Shown here in pieces: positions 8,443-17,225 of a stretch of 64,000 bases of DNA. The DNA is from Terriglobus sp. TAA 43. Its GTDB lineage: Bacteria > Acidobacteriota > Terriglobia > Terriglobales > Acidobacteriaceae. Each line of letters opens with the position of its first letter. Positions within the stretch are counted from its first letter, which is position 1. Location of the stretch: contig NZ_JUGR01000003.1 in NCBI RefSeq assembly GCF_000800015.1, positions 124,001 to 188,000 on the forward strand, given 5' to 3'. The position numbers and the translations under genes were made by a program. The notes beneath the pieces were generated by a model, which did not search any database, was not told the DNA's origin, and worked only from the letters and a program-made list of their open reading frames with translations.

Positions 8443-9612
8443 ATGAAGCTCACTCCGGTTGTATTCTTCACCGCTCTCGCGTTGTCGGCTTCGGCACAGA
8501 CGATGCCGAACCCACAGCGTGACAGTCACACCGTCAACGTAGTGCTGCCAGCGCCGCTGACCGCCACGCCGGAGAATATTGGGAGACTGAAGCTGCCCGC
8601 GGGTTTTCATATCGCCAAATTCATCGAAGGATTGGATAGTCCTCGGGTCGTCGTAGTTTCCGAAGCTGGAAACATTTACGTCAGCAGCCGCGATGCGGGA
8701 ACAATCACGATGATCGATGGCAGCGGTAAGAAGAAGAAGGTTCTCGAACTGGAAAATGTTCACGGCATGGTGATCCATGCCGGCATCCTGTACTACGTCA
8801 CGATCAAGCAGGTATACGCCGCACCGCTCAATCCCGACGGAACGCTCGGGGCATCGAAGCTTCTGATTGCGGACTTGCCGGACGCTGGACAACATGTGGA
8901 TCGGACGCTCGCGGTGGGACCGGACAACAAGCTATACGTCTCGGTCGGGAGTACCTGCAATACCTGCGAGGAACGGAATCACATCAACAGTACGATGCAG
9001 CGTTACAACCTGGACGGTAGCGGTCGAGAGACCTTTGCCACCGGGCTTCGCAACACGATTGGATTCAACTTCAAGCCCGGCACCAAGGACTTGTATGGGT
9101 GGGACGATGGCGTGGATTGGATGGGGGATCAGGAGCAACGTGAAGAGTTGAACAAGATCGAACAGGGCAAGGAGTACGGCTGGCCGTACATCCTTGGCAA
9201 CGGTCTCAAGAACCTTTATCTCACACCACCCCATGGCGCCACTCTCGATCAATGGGCCGCGAAAACAACCCTTCCAGTTTTGACTTGGAATGCCCACGCG
9301 TCCGGCATGCAACTGATCTTCCTCAAAGGAACGGGGCTGCCGTCCGATTTCGACGGGGATGCGCTGGCCAGCATGCACGGCTCATGGGGAGCCAACCCAT
9401 CCAGTGGCTACCAAGTGGTTCGCATTCATTTTGAAGGTAGCGTCGCCAAGACAATCACGCCGTTTGTCGATGGCTTTCTGATGCAGACCCAAGGTGGTAG
9501 TGGATGGGCTCGGTTTGCTCGCCCCTTTGGCTTGGCGCAAATGGCAGACGGAAGCGTCCTGCTCGGCGATGAGCAGAATGGGATTCTCTACCGAATCACC
9601 TATTCGCGATAA
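8443..9612 (+). CDS. Secreted PQQ-type sugar dehydrogenase-like beta-propeller
   Basis: A 389-residue exported protein. The N-terminus has a signal peptide (MKLTPVVFFTALALSASAQT, likely cleaved after ASA). The rest is a beta-propeller of the sorbosone/soluble glucose dehydrogenase type: VDRTLAVGPDNKLYVSVGSTCNTC, FATGLRNTIGFNF, WDDGVDWMGDQEQREELN and GSWGANPSSGYQVVRI. Such proteins oxidise sugars or related alcohols with PQQ outside the cytoplasm. An upstream GTG at 8404 extends the frame, but the ATG at 8443 places the signal peptide at the N-terminus. It is divergent from the uvrA paralogue and convergent with the next gene. The substrate is unknown. Confidence 0.82.
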   Translation: MKLTPVVFFTALALSASAQTMPNPQRDSHTVNVVLPAPLTATPENIGRLKLPAGFHIAKFIEGLDSPRVVVVSEAGNIYVSSRDAGTITMIDGSGKKKKVLELENVHGMVIHAGILYYVTIKQVYAAPLNPDGTLGASKLLIADLPDAGQHVDRTLAVGPDNKLYVSVGSTCNTCEERNHINSTMQRYNLDGSGRETFATGLRNTIGFNFKPGTKDLYGWDDGVDWMGDQEQREELNKIEQGKEYGWPYILGNGLKNLYLTPPHGATLDQWAAKTTLPVLTWNAHASGMQLIFLKGTGLPSDFDGDALASMHGSWGANPSSGYQVVRIHFEGSVAKTITPFVDGFLMQTQGGSGWARFARPFGLAQMADGSVLLGDEQNGILYRITYSR

Positions 9613-9626
9613 TCCCCAAGAGTCCT

Positions 9627-9641
9627 AGCGGCCCTGCCGCT
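9627..9641. terminator. Short stem-loop between convergent genes
   Basis: AGCGGC-CCT-GCCGCT forms a perfect 6-bp GC stem with a 3-base loop in the 31-base gap between two convergent genes. There is no T-run after it on either strand, so a bidirectional terminator is only plausible. Confidence 0.35.
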
Positions 9642-9643
9642 CG

Positions 9644-10924
9644 CTACTCAAGCGGCGGCAGAATGCCAAGACGTGTAGCACCTGCGGGCGCCTCAATAGA
9701 AGCGAGGCGCCCTTCTCTTGCAGATCGATAGATCGCCTCGATGATTCTTTGATCTTGCAACCCTTCCTCACCACCTGTGCGTGGCTGCTGATTCTGCAGG
9801 ACGCAAACAGCCATGTGATCCATCTCGAGGGCAAACTGATCTTTCTCCTCAATCGCTGGATGTAGTTCGGTGTCTTTTCCGTCCATCAGTTTCGTGAAGC
9901 GAAGCTTTGAACCGTGATATCCGAAGGCTGGATCCACCTCGGCAAAGCCATCGGTTCCCTCGAGCCGTAAGAATGCCGAGCGATGCACATCATACCCGCT
10001 TGTGAATGTTGCGGTCATACCGCTTGGAAACCGTGCGATCACTTCGCACCGCGCTTCGACCTCTTTGAAACGAGGATCGTCTTTGGGCTGCACCAGAGTT
10101 GCGATTACCTCGTTCGGCTCTTCTCCCGAGAGGAAACGACTTGCATTCAAGCAATAAATCCCAACATCGGGTAGCGCTCCCCCGCCAGCTAGTTGCTTGT
10201 TGAGCCGCCACTGCGTTGGATCGCCTTCGTTCTGCGAATTTGAAGCCACAATGCTGCGTAGCTTTCCTAGCTTGCCCTCTCGCACTGCCTTTTCCAAAGC
10301 CCGATTCATCGGCTCATATTGCTGCCTATACGCGATCATCAACTTCACGTTCCTTCGTTGACAGGCAGCGATCATCTCTTCACACTGTGCAGTGCTGTTT
10401 GCCATCGGCTTCTCGCAGAGGATGTGCTTGCCGATCTTTGCCGCGCGAAGTACGAACTCGTGATGCATTCCATTTGGCAACACGATATAAATCACATCCA
10501 CACCGGACATTTCTTTCAGTTTTTCAAAGCTGGCGTAATCGGTGATGTGACTCTCGGCAATGCCATACTGAGTCGCGATTTTGAGCGCCTTCGAACGATC
10601 TCCGCTCACAAGAGCAACTGGCTTGCAGTAGTCACTTGTCGCGAACGCCGGCAGAATCTGATTGAGCGAAAGACGTCCCAGCCCAACAATCGCAAAGCCC
10701 ACGCGGCGATTCACGGGCAGGAATGGCCCCGGAGCCTTCTCTGGAGCCTCGGTTGGGGCATGAATCTGCGATAACTGGACATCGTTCGCCTCATTCGGCT
10801 TCTGCGCTTGGCCACTCACGCTGGGTACCACCGCTGCCATGCCCGCAATCGCTGAAGAAGCAGATCGCAAAAAAGCACGGCGAGAAGAAGATACGTCGAC
10901 GAAAAGATCCCGAGGAGTGTCCAT
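9644..10924 (-). CDS. Gfo/Idh/MocA oxidoreductase with Tat signal
   Basis: A 426-residue NAD(P)-dependent sugar oxidoreductase of the Gfo/Idh/MocA family. A twin-arginine motif SRRAFLR at residues 14-20 is followed by a hydrophobic stretch (SAIAGMAAVV), so the protein is probably folded with its cofactor and exported by Tat, as glucose-fructose oxidoreductase is. The Rossmann domain starts at VGFAIVGLGRLSLNQILP; the family EKP motif is in HILCEKPMANS, and the C-terminal domain has GGGALPDVGIYCLNASRFL. It converges with the secreted sugar dehydrogenase; both act on sugars in the periplasm, which is suggestive but not proof of a shared pathway. Confidence 0.88.
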   Translation of the reverse strand: MDTPRDLFVDVSSSRRAFLRSASSAIAGMAAVVPSVSGQAQKPNEANDVQLSQIHAPTEAPEKAPGPFLPVNRRVGFAIVGLGRLSLNQILPAFATSDYCKPVALVSGDRSKALKIATQYGIAESHITDYASFEKLKEMSGVDVIYIVLPNGMHHEFVLRAAKIGKHILCEKPMANSTAQCEEMIAACQRRNVKLMIAYRQQYEPMNRALEKAVREGKLGKLRSIVASNSQNEGDPTQWRLNKQLAGGGALPDVGIYCLNASRFLSGEEPNEVIATLVQPKDDPRFKEVEARCEVIARFPSGMTATFTSGYDVHRSAFLRLEGTDGFAEVDPAFGYHGSKLRFTKLMDGKDTELHPAIEEKDQFALEMDHMAVCVLQNQQPRTGGEEGLQDQRIIEAIYRSAREGRLASIEAPAGATRLGILPPLE

Positions 10925-11204
10925 CCCCCATGGGATGCCGGCTCATAGCCAGACAGATGGCGATCTGGTGCTCTTGAGACGATACGAACGCACGTCACTT
11001 CGAGCCTCTCATCGTCAAACCCGCCTTCCAAGACTGTGCTGTTCATGAATCTTTTGCTCGCCATCGTCCGTGGATTGAGGGTTCAACTCACAAGAAAATC
11101 TTCTGCAGTTATCTGCAACTGCGACAAATGCTCGACGCTGCCCCGGTGTATCGGGAGGCTCTTTAGGCGGATTATGATCCTCCCAGATTGCTTATCTAAG
11201 CTGC

Positions 11205-11251
11205 TTGCAGCGCATCTCGTTTTCGAGGATAATTACTCTCGAAAGCGAGAT
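11205..11251 (+). promoter_or_regulatory. Promoter and 14-bp inverted-repeat operator of the Xre/RES operon
   Basis: A -35-like TTGCAG (11205-11210) and a -10-like GATAAT (11228-11233) are spaced by 17 bases. The -10 lies between the arms of an inverted repeat: ATCTCGTTTTCGAG (11214-11227) and CTCGAAAGCGAGAT (11238-11251), which pair at 13 of 14 positions. The site ends 5 bases before the antitoxin ATG. This is the expected layout for autorepression by the antitoxin or toxin-antitoxin complex. Confidence 0.7.
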
Positions 11252-11256
11252 TTGCT

Positions 11257-11703
11257 ATGGCAACCGCTGCGTCCCTTGTCTTGCCCCGAATCGCCGGATA
11301 CGATTTCGAATCGGGTGCCGATCTTAGCAATGCAGCCGAACGAGCGGAGCTTTCGTCCGCTGCCATCAAAGCGTTCCTGAATCTCCGGAAAAAGTGGGGA
11401 TTGAATGAAGAGGACTCTCGTTCCCTTCTCGGAGGTTTGGCGTCGTCGACCTTCCACGCATGGAAGACGAACCCGAAGCGTACGCTCGATCAAGACACGT
11501 TGACCCGAATCTCACTGCTGATCGGAATCTATAAGGCCCTGAATATCTACTTTGGAAAACCCTGGGCGGATCGTTGGATCACTCTTGCGAATCGTGGACC
11601 GGTCTTCATGGGGCGCACACCGCTCGCCTATATGATCCAACGGGGGCAACCCGGAATGATTGAGGTTCGGCGGATGCTGGATGCATGGCGAGGCGGCCAG
11701 TGA
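11257..11703 (+). CDS. Xre/MbcA/ParS-type antitoxin
   Basis: A 148-residue antitoxin of the Xre/MbcA/ParS group that partners RES-domain toxins. The N-terminal half is helix-turn-helix-like (SSTFHAWKTNPKRTLDQDTL) and the C-terminal half carries the toxin-binding region, which ends in the characteristic NRGPVFMGRTPLAYMIQRG-type segment before a short tail that binds the toxin active site. The ATG at 11257 follows the inverted-repeat operator directly. The toxin gene starts inside its 3' end, so the two are translated together. Role: neutralises the toxin and represses the operon; both are family knowledge. Confidence 0.88.
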   Translation: MATAASLVLPRIAGYDFESGADLSNAAERAELSSAAIKAFLNLRKKWGLNEEDSRSLLGGLASSTFHAWKTNPKRTLDQDTLTRISLLIGIYKALNIYFGKPWADRWITLANRGPVFMGRTPLAYMIQRGQPGMIEVRRMLDAWRGGQ

Positions 11704-12437
11704 CACCACCACTCCGGCAGATCGACCGAAGCGGAATGCATCGGTTGCTTCCCTCGCGTTACAGCGAAGCGGGTACGGTTCTTGATGATCTGGCTGACGA
11801 TGACGACATGCTCCAGAAGTTGATCCGCCTGGATGGAGCGACGAATGACCGGATCCAGGGTGAACAGTTCGGACTTCCTGGCATTAGCACTTATGAGCTG
11901 GTCTACGGGATTCCCAACGCTCACATCGTCCGCGCAGCATTCCTCCATCCGAGTCCGAACGGAGCACGCTTCAACGGTCCGGACCGAGGTGCGTGGTACG
12001 CCGCAGACAGGTTGGAGACATCGGTCGCAGAAGTCAGCTATCACAAGGCCAAGCGCCTCGCGGAAATCATTGTTCCGGAGACAGCGACAGGTGTCCCCGA
12101 GTCGGATGCATCGACGTATGACGACTGGCTCGCGGATTTTCACGGTGAGTTTCATGCGTTGGAGCCGGCCGCTGACTACGCCACATGCCTCGCGCCAGAA
12201 CCCGTTCCTGCATGCTACGGAGAGTCACAGAAGCTCGCGCAACAACTTCTGAAAGACAAGTCCAATGGCATCCTGTACCCCAGCGTACGCAAGAAGGGTG
12301 GTCGCTGCCTGGTCTGCTTTCGCCCTGCCTTGGTCTATCGCCCACGGCGTGCCAAACGATATCTCCTCTCCTTCCATTGGAGACGGGATCATTACCGACA
12401 AGAAGTGAACGAAGTCCCCTTGCAGCGATCCCGATAG
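11685..12437 (+). CDS. RES-domain toxin (ParT/MbcT-like)
   Basis: A 250-residue RES-domain protein. RES toxins consume NAD+ (phosphorolysis or hydrolysis) and stop growth when unbound. The conserved Arg is in RLLPSRYSEAG, with RFNGPDRGAWYAADRLETSVAEV carrying the Arg, Tyr and Glu of the active site and GGRCLVCFRP near the C-terminal Ser/Cys region. It overlaps the antitoxin gene by 19 bases from the ATG; a GTG at 11700 would give a GTGA overlap and is an alternative start. Size is typical to slightly long. The operon is complete and looks functional. Confidence 0.88.
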   Translation: MARRPVTPPLRQIDRSGMHRLLPSRYSEAGTVLDDLADDDDMLQKLIRLDGATNDRIQGEQFGLPGISTYELVYGIPNAHIVRAAFLHPSPNGARFNGPDRGAWYAADRLETSVAEVSYHKAKRLAEIIVPETATGVPESDASTYDDWLADFHGEFHALEPAADYATCLAPEPVPACYGESQKLAQQLLKDKSNGILYPSVRKKGGRCLVCFRPALVYRPRRAKRYLLSFHWRRDHYRQEVNEVPLQRSR

Positions 12438-12648
12438 CACGGGGAATCTTCATTTGCAAAGAACAAGGCGCGAAGTAGTTTCTGGATTTGTTGGACACAG
12501 TTGCCGGTGCGAGCACGGTAGCCTGAAATCTTCGGCTTCACCATCTCCGTTTCACGCTCTCAACATCCCGTATTGTTTCTTCCCCTATACCCGAAGTGTC
12601 TCCGAGATTCACTTGCAAAATATTTTGCAGAGTTCGTACGCTTTCCGA

Positions 12649-12951
12649 ATGTCGAACCCCCTTCCGATCATCGACATTATCGTGACTGCATCCAACGAGA
12701 CATCCATCGTAAGCGTAAGCGTCGCCCCGTCACCCCAATTGCACGACACGTCACAAGCGCGAACGTTCCAGCATGATTGGAGCTCGTTGACGGAGATTCT
12801 CGGACTATGTCGCGAAACGAAAGATTGGGCTGAAAAGAAGTTGGCCGCGAGAGGATGCGTGCATCTTGGGACCTTCGCGTACAACGCGCTTGGCAAGACG
12901 CCTTGGCTCAACTCAGAAAAGTCTCGGGGCATTCTTGAACGCGACAACTGA
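12649..12951 (+). CDS. Hypothetical small protein
   Basis: A possible 100-residue protein starting MSNPLPIIDIIVTASNE, with a helical, charged C-terminal half (ETKDWAEKKLAARGC, NSEKSRGILERDN). I do not recognise a family. No good ribosome-binding site precedes the ATG, and a weaker frame runs antisense over the same stretch. It lies downstream of the toxin gene, separated by about 210 bases. Its reality is uncertain; I include it because the region would otherwise be an unexplained gap of over 800 bases. Confidence 0.3.
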   Translation: MSNPLPIIDIIVTASNETSIVSVSVAPSPQLHDTSQARTFQHDWSSLTEILGLCRETKDWAEKKLAARGCVHLGTFAYNALGKTPWLNSEKSRGILERDN

Positions 12952-13254
12952 TTTCTTCAGTATCACGTACCTCTCAAGTAGCTCCGATCGCTCCAGGGTC
13001 TCGTTTACCTCTATATGATCGGGAGCAATCTCTTTGAGACGAGCGCCGGAAATGGTTCTCTCATCAAAGAGTTCGCTGCGGAACAGTTGCAAATCCCTCA
13101 GGGATTAAAGAAGCACCGGTTGATCGCTCCTCTCGCGCCTGGCTGAAGTTATTTGCCTTGAACGGCGATGGCGATTGCGCAAGCCTTACGGAACTATTAC
13201 CGTCATACCACTCAGCGGATGACAGACGAAGCGTCCTACTTACTGAGGATTTCC
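12952..13254. other. Intergenic region upstream of the desaturase
   Basis: About 300 bases with no gene I can support. The desaturase frame is open through the last 87 bases (from an ATG at 13168), but homology and the ribosome site favour 13255. A promoter for the desaturase must lie here; I could not pick one out. Confidence 0.4.
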
Positions 13255-14097
13255 ATGGCATCGCTGCTACCAGCCAAGTACGACCGCACATTTCAACAGC
13301 CAGTAGTATGGGCTACCAGCCTCGTCTTGTTAGCCTTCCACCTTGGGGCGATCGCCGCCTTGTTTTTCTTTACATGGAAGGCCTTCTTGTTCTCCTTACT
13401 TCTTTGGTGGCTGGCGGGCGGTCTGGGTATCGGCGTGGGGTATCATCGACTGCTCACGCACCGCGGGTACAAGACTCCGAAACTCGTCGAGTACTTCCTG
13501 ACTATTTGCGCGACGCTTACTCTGGAAGGCGGACCAATCTTCTGGGTTGCCACGCATCGGAAACACCACCAGAACACCGACAAGGAGGGCGATCCACACT
13601 CTCCCCACGATGGAGGCTTCTGGTCGCACGTAGGCTGGCTACTCACAGGGCAGACCATGCACAATGATGCCGCTGATCTGTTGCCTTACGTACCGGATCT
13701 CCGCAAGGATCGTTTCCACGTCTGGATTAGCAGATGGCATTGGGTACCAATGACCATACTTGGAGTCCTGCTGCTTTCTCTCGGGGGCTGGCCCTTCCTG
13801 CTTTGGGGGATTTTCTTCAGGACCGTGCTCGGCTTGCACTCCACTTGGCTCGTGAATTCCGCAACGCACATGTGGGGATCGCGCAGGTTCGCCACCGGCG
13901 ACTCCTCACGGAACAGCTTCTGGGTTGCGCTCCTGACGTTCGGTGAAGGCTGGCACAACAACCACCACGCACATCCCCAGTCATCGCGCCACGGCCTGGC
14001 CTGGTACGAAGTTGACCTGAATTGGTATGGCATCTGCCTGCTCAAAGCAATGGGTTTGGCTTGGGACGTGAAGGCACGATCGCTGTCTGAGGGATAG
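13255..14097 (+). CDS. Acyl-CoA/acyl-lipid delta-9 type fatty acid desaturase
   Basis: A 280-residue membrane desaturase. The three histidine boxes that bind the di-iron centre are HRLLTH, HRKHHQ and HNNHH, in the spacing of stearoyl-CoA desaturases. Hydrophobic segments precede box 1 (LVLLAFHLGAIAALFF, FLFSLLLWWLAGG) and lie between boxes 2 and 3. It introduces a double bond into fatty acyl chains, which adjusts membrane fluidity. The start at 13255 has a strong GAGGA ribosome site 6 bases upstream; an upstream ATG at 13168 would add 29 poorly conserved residues. A decayed relative of this gene lies at 57330-57485. Confidence 0.93.
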   Translation: MASLLPAKYDRTFQQPVVWATSLVLLAFHLGAIAALFFFTWKAFLFSLLLWWLAGGLGIGVGYHRLLTHRGYKTPKLVEYFLTICATLTLEGGPIFWVATHRKHHQNTDKEGDPHSPHDGGFWSHVGWLLTGQTMHNDAADLLPYVPDLRKDRFHVWISRWHWVPMTILGVLLLSLGGWPFLLWGIFFRTVLGLHSTWLVNSATHMWGSRRFATGDSSRNSFWVALLTFGEGWHNNHHAHPQSSRHGLAWYEVDLNWYGICLLKAMGLAWDVKARSLSEG

Positions 14098-14317
14098 TTT
14101 TGTCACTCAAACACTGCTGGGCCTCCCATGGAGATCTGCAGGTGGCCCGTATGCAAAAATTTCGAGAGCCTAGATAGGATCCGGAGTAAAAGAAACTACG
14201 GAACAATGGCGAACAGTGCGAAACCGATGGTGTGATCACACGATTAGGACCGTTGCTCTTCGCCTTATGCAAGCTGGGTGACAGCGCGGAGATAAGGAAT
14301 GAGATGATCCTTAATTC

Positions 14318-14503
14318 ATGGAAACTTCAATCGACCTCTCAAATCCTCTGAGCTCTGCTCCCCGTATCGCAGTGGTAGACAGATTGAATGATGGATTGGT
14401 GATCCAATTCGAGAATGGCGCGTGCGGATATTATTCCGACGCGTTTCTCTTCTCTAAACTCCCCGAGTGCACAATGCTCAAGGAGGGAGACGTCGAGTGG
14501 TAG
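14318..14503 (+). CDS. Small hypothetical protein
   Basis: A 61-residue protein (METSIDLSNPLSSAPRI...), with an alternating hydrophobic/polar beta-like middle (IAVVDRLNDGLVIQFENG) and an acidic end (LKEGDVEW). I do not recognise a named family, although its size and composition are typical of small acidobacterial proteins. The ribosome site is weak. It converges on a Crp/Fnr gene with a 19-base gap. Coding status is likely but unproven. Confidence 0.45.
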   Translation: METSIDLSNPLSSAPRIAVVDRLNDGLVIQFENGACGYYSDAFLFSKLPECTMLKEGDVEW

Positions 14504-14522
14504 ACACCGCGACATGAATCCG

Positions 14523-15236
14523 TCAGCTTGTGAAACCTGTGTCGAACTCCGCGAAGTTATCAAGGTGGCTTTTTACGAGGCGATAGCATTCACAAGCCTG
14601 CTTCTCGAGTCCCTCCCTGTTCAAAATGCGGATTATTCCTCTGGAATACGTGATAAGTCCTAGAGATTTTAGCTTTCGCGCTGTGATGGTAACAGTGGGT
14701 CGGGCACTTCCCAACATCCCCGCCAAGAACTCTTGTGACAGCTTCAAGATGTCCTTCTGGGCACGATCAGAGCAGATAAGAATCCATCGCGCAAGCCGTT
14801 GCTCATGATTGTGATGGACGTTGCAGGCTGTGGACTGCGTGGCTTGAGTCAGTTGAGCCTGCACGTAGCGAAGTGCCAGATCGTGGAAATCTCCGTGGCG
14901 GCGGAACTCCTCCATTGCTGTAGCGAGTGCTGATGAATATCCGTGGCCGGCAAGTTGCATAAACACGCGATTCAAACTTTGCTTTGTACCCATGAGAGCA
15001 GAAACGCCAATCGCGGACTCGTAACCGAACATCCCGATCTCGACCTCAAACCCGTCCTTGAACACACTGGTCATGGATCCAATGCCCTCTTCGACAAAGA
15101 CCACATTACGGATACTCTTGCCCGGGCTTTCTACATCCTGTTCAAGCTTCAGTTCTATTGAACGAAGCTGAAGTCTCCGAATCGTTTCTGGGTGTAGGTG
15201 CTGAAGTATTGTGTTCCGGAACTCCTGTCTCTGCAT
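14523..15236 (-). CDS. Crp/Fnr family transcriptional regulator (copy 1)
   Basis: A 237-residue regulator with an N-terminal cyclic-nucleotide-binding-like beta-roll (VFVEEGIGSMTSVFKDGFEVEIGMFGYESAIGV) and a C-terminal winged helix (LSQEFLAGMLGSARPTVTITARKLKSLGLI). It lacks an obvious Cys cluster for an Fe-S centre, so it is not a classic FNR, and the ligand is unknown. The ATG at 15236 is chosen because GGAAGGGAA lies just upstream; the frame extends 18 codons further. It is the same length as copy 3 (16512-17225) and shares the ALMG-KQSLNRVFMQLAG block, so the two are close paralogues. Confidence 0.88.
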   Translation of the reverse strand: MQRQEFRNTILQHLHPETIRRLQLRSIELKLEQDVESPGKSIRNVVFVEEGIGSMTSVFKDGFEVEIGMFGYESAIGVSALMGTKQSLNRVFMQLAGHGYSSALATAMEEFRRHGDFHDLALRYVQAQLTQATQSTACNVHHNHEQRLARWILICSDRAQKDILKLSQEFLAGMLGSARPTVTITARKLKSLGLITYSRGIIRILNREGLEKQACECYRLVKSHLDNFAEFDTGFTS

Positions 15237-15625
15237 CGTTCCCTTCCTCTGTTCGGTTGGCCAGATGCTTAAGAAAGGAAGATATTGCAATCGCCGACTT
15301 CACTTGAGGTGCCTACGTCTCACGAAAGCCCATGTCGGGCATTACGCTGCGGACACTCGACGTCACACTTTGTAGTTCATCTGCCTACTCGGTCCAGACC
15401 ACACGCCTGTGAACTTCGGTGCGGTAACTGAAGTGTGTCTCAGTGAGTACAGGTCTGTCCGTGCGAACTCGCACTTATGGATGCGTGTTCAAATCTCAAA
15501 TCGAGTGAAGTGCGTGGCATATTCTGGATTTGTAAGCGGAGTCTGCCAACGTTCGCAATGTGCGCCTGTTTTCTTACGCGACAGTCCTTTCCGAAAACAA
15601 GGTCCGTGAATCGAGAGCCACGCAG
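15237..15625. other. Intergenic region between two Crp/Fnr genes
   Basis: About 390 bases upstream of Crp/Fnr copy 1 and downstream of copy 2. Short frames here are not convincing. It should contain the promoter of copy 1; I see no clear site. Confidence 0.4.
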
Positions 15626-16315
15626 CTATCTACCTTCCGCGGCAAGTCGCCGCACGATGGCGTAGCATTCGCATGCCTTTCGCTCCAGACCTCTGCGATT
15701 AAGAACTTTCATGTCACCGCGGCTGTAACTGATGACTCCCTCATGCCGCAGTCGTCGTGCGGCACGTGTGACTGTCGTTCGGCGCGTACCAAGCAGTTCC
15801 GCAAGGACATCCTGGGTAATCGGAAAGTTCTGCGCACCCAGGCGGTCCTGCATCATGAGCAGCCATCGAGCGATGCGCTGATCAACTTCATGGTGGCGAT
15901 TACACGCAGACAGTTGCTCCAAGATGAAGCTACGCCTTTGCACGTACGCAAGCACCACAGATCGCAACGGCCGATATTCCGTGAATTGAAGTTGCAACTC
16001 ACCGAGCCGGCAACGGATTGCCCGGCCCTCAATCTGCACCACGGCTCTTGCAGGAGAAGTCGATTGACCCAGAAGATGAGTCGCTTCAACAAGTCCCTCT
16101 CGCCCAACCGAAAAGATTTCGACGCCATCGCCGCTCTGAAAAGAATCGACGACGGAAATGGCTCCCGAAAGAACGAAGTGCGCGTGAGTCGGAACTCTTC
16201 CCGGTTCGAAAAGTACCGTTGAGACGGGAAGGGATACCTCTTCCATGCTGGCGATGAGTGCTTGACGATAAACGCGCGGCAACCTCTGCAGAAGCTCATT
16301 CGTCGTCTGGCGCAC
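15626..16315 (-). CDS. Crp/Fnr family transcriptional regulator (copy 2)
   Basis: A 229-residue Crp/Fnr-type regulator. The beta-roll sensor contains PTHAHFVLSGAISVV and VEIFSVGREGLVEATHLLG; the winged helix contains ITQDVLAELLGTRRTTVTRAARRL. It starts at a GTG (16315) preceded by a good AAGGAG ribosome site. It is more distant from copies 1 and 3 than they are from each other, but all three share the C-terminal pattern R-GLE-[KR]-ACECY-[AR]-[IL]-V. No Fe-S Cys motif is visible. Ligand and targets are unknown. Confidence 0.87.
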   Translation of the reverse strand: MRQTTNELLQRLPRVYRQALIASMEEVSLPVSTVLFEPGRVPTHAHFVLSGAISVVDSFQSGDGVEIFSVGREGLVEATHLLGQSTSPARAVVQIEGRAIRCRLGELQLQFTEYRPLRSVVLAYVQRRSFILEQLSACNRHHEVDQRIARWLLMMQDRLGAQNFPITQDVLAELLGTRRTTVTRAARRLRHEGVISYSRGDMKVLNRRGLERKACECYAIVRRLAAEGR

Positions 16316-16511
16316 GCAACTCCTTCGTCACGTCGCAAGAGATTGCCTAGAGAACCGGCGGCGAACAAACTTCTGACGGGAGCAGATGCGATGGCTCCGC
16401 TTCCAACCGTATGTTCGGTGTCAACAGCTGTCTGTCACTTGGCTGACTTAGTCAAGAGCACTACTGGAATATCTTGTTCCTGCATTCCCTCACGGGCAGC
16501 ACGCGATCGCG

Positions 16512-17225
16512 CTATGTGACGAACTCAGTATCGAACTGAGCGAAGCTTTCCAGATGATTTCGAACCACTCGATAGCATTCACAGGACTCGGCTTCCAGTC
16601 CACGCTTATCGATCAGGCGGATGTGTCCGCGGCTATAGTCTATGAGCCTCTTGGCTTTGAGGTGAGCAGCCGCTATCGAGACGGTCGAACGCGTGCTACC
16701 GAGCATCTCCGCAACAAACTCTTGTGGCAATTCAAGGGTGTCTTGAGCCGCTCGTTCCGAACAGATTAGCAGCCAACGCGCCAGGCGTTGCTCATAGCTG
16801 TGAGAGGAGTTGCATGCAGCATTTTGCATGGCGAGCGTGAGCTGAGCTTGGACGAAACGCAGCATTAGTCCTCGAAAATAAGCATTGCTCTCGAATTCCA
16901 CGAATGCAGTCTGTAGATTGCAGGTATAACCGGTTCCAGCGAGCTGCATGAATACGCGATTCAGACTTTGCTTAACCCCCATCAGTGCAGAGACGCCAAT
17001 CACTGACTCGTACCCAAACATGCTGACTTCTACCTGCGCCCCGTTCTCGAAACAGGTGGTCATCGATCCAATGCCTTGTTCCAAAAAACACAGGCACTGA
17101 ATGCGTTCACCAATGACGGCGAGATCCCGTCCCCGAGGGAGATCGACGCGATGGAGATTGAGTCGAGCGATGGTACTCGGCGGGAGACGCTTCAGCAAGG
17201 TGTTGGCAAATGTGAGGTTGTGCAT
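16512..17225 (-). CDS. Crp/Fnr family transcriptional regulator (copy 3)
   Basis: A 237-residue regulator that matches copy 1 over its full length (for example CFLEQGIGSMTTCFENGAQVEVSMFGYESVIGVSALMGVKQ compared in blocks, and LPQEFVAEMLGSTRSTVSIAA in the helix-turn-helix). An N-terminal cNMP-like domain is followed by a winged helix. The start ATG at 17225 has only a weak ribosome site. It faces a long intergenic region shared with a rightward DUF892-like gene, so it may control that gene. No effector can be assigned from sequence. Confidence 0.87.
   Translation of the reverse strand: MHNLTFANTLLKRLPPSTIARLNLHRVDLPRGRDLAVIGERIQCLCFLEQGIGSMTTCFENGAQVEVSMFGYESVIGVSALMGVKQSLNRVFMQLAGTGYTCNLQTAFVEFESNAYFRGLMLRFVQAQLTLAMQNAACNSSHSYEQRLARWLLICSERAAQDTLELPQEFVAEMLGSTRSTVSIAAAHLKAKRLIDYSRGHIRLIDKRGLEAESCECYRVVRNHLESFAQFDTEFVT

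Noticed and set aside
9983-10174. Short frames inside the Gfo/Idh/MocA gene
   Set aside because: Shadows of a conserved gene, with no domain or ribosome site.
12609-12947. A 112-residue leftward frame over the possible 12649 gene
   Set aside because: Composition and lack of a start context are no better than the plus-strand frame; neither is firm, and I kept only the plus-strand one at low confidence.
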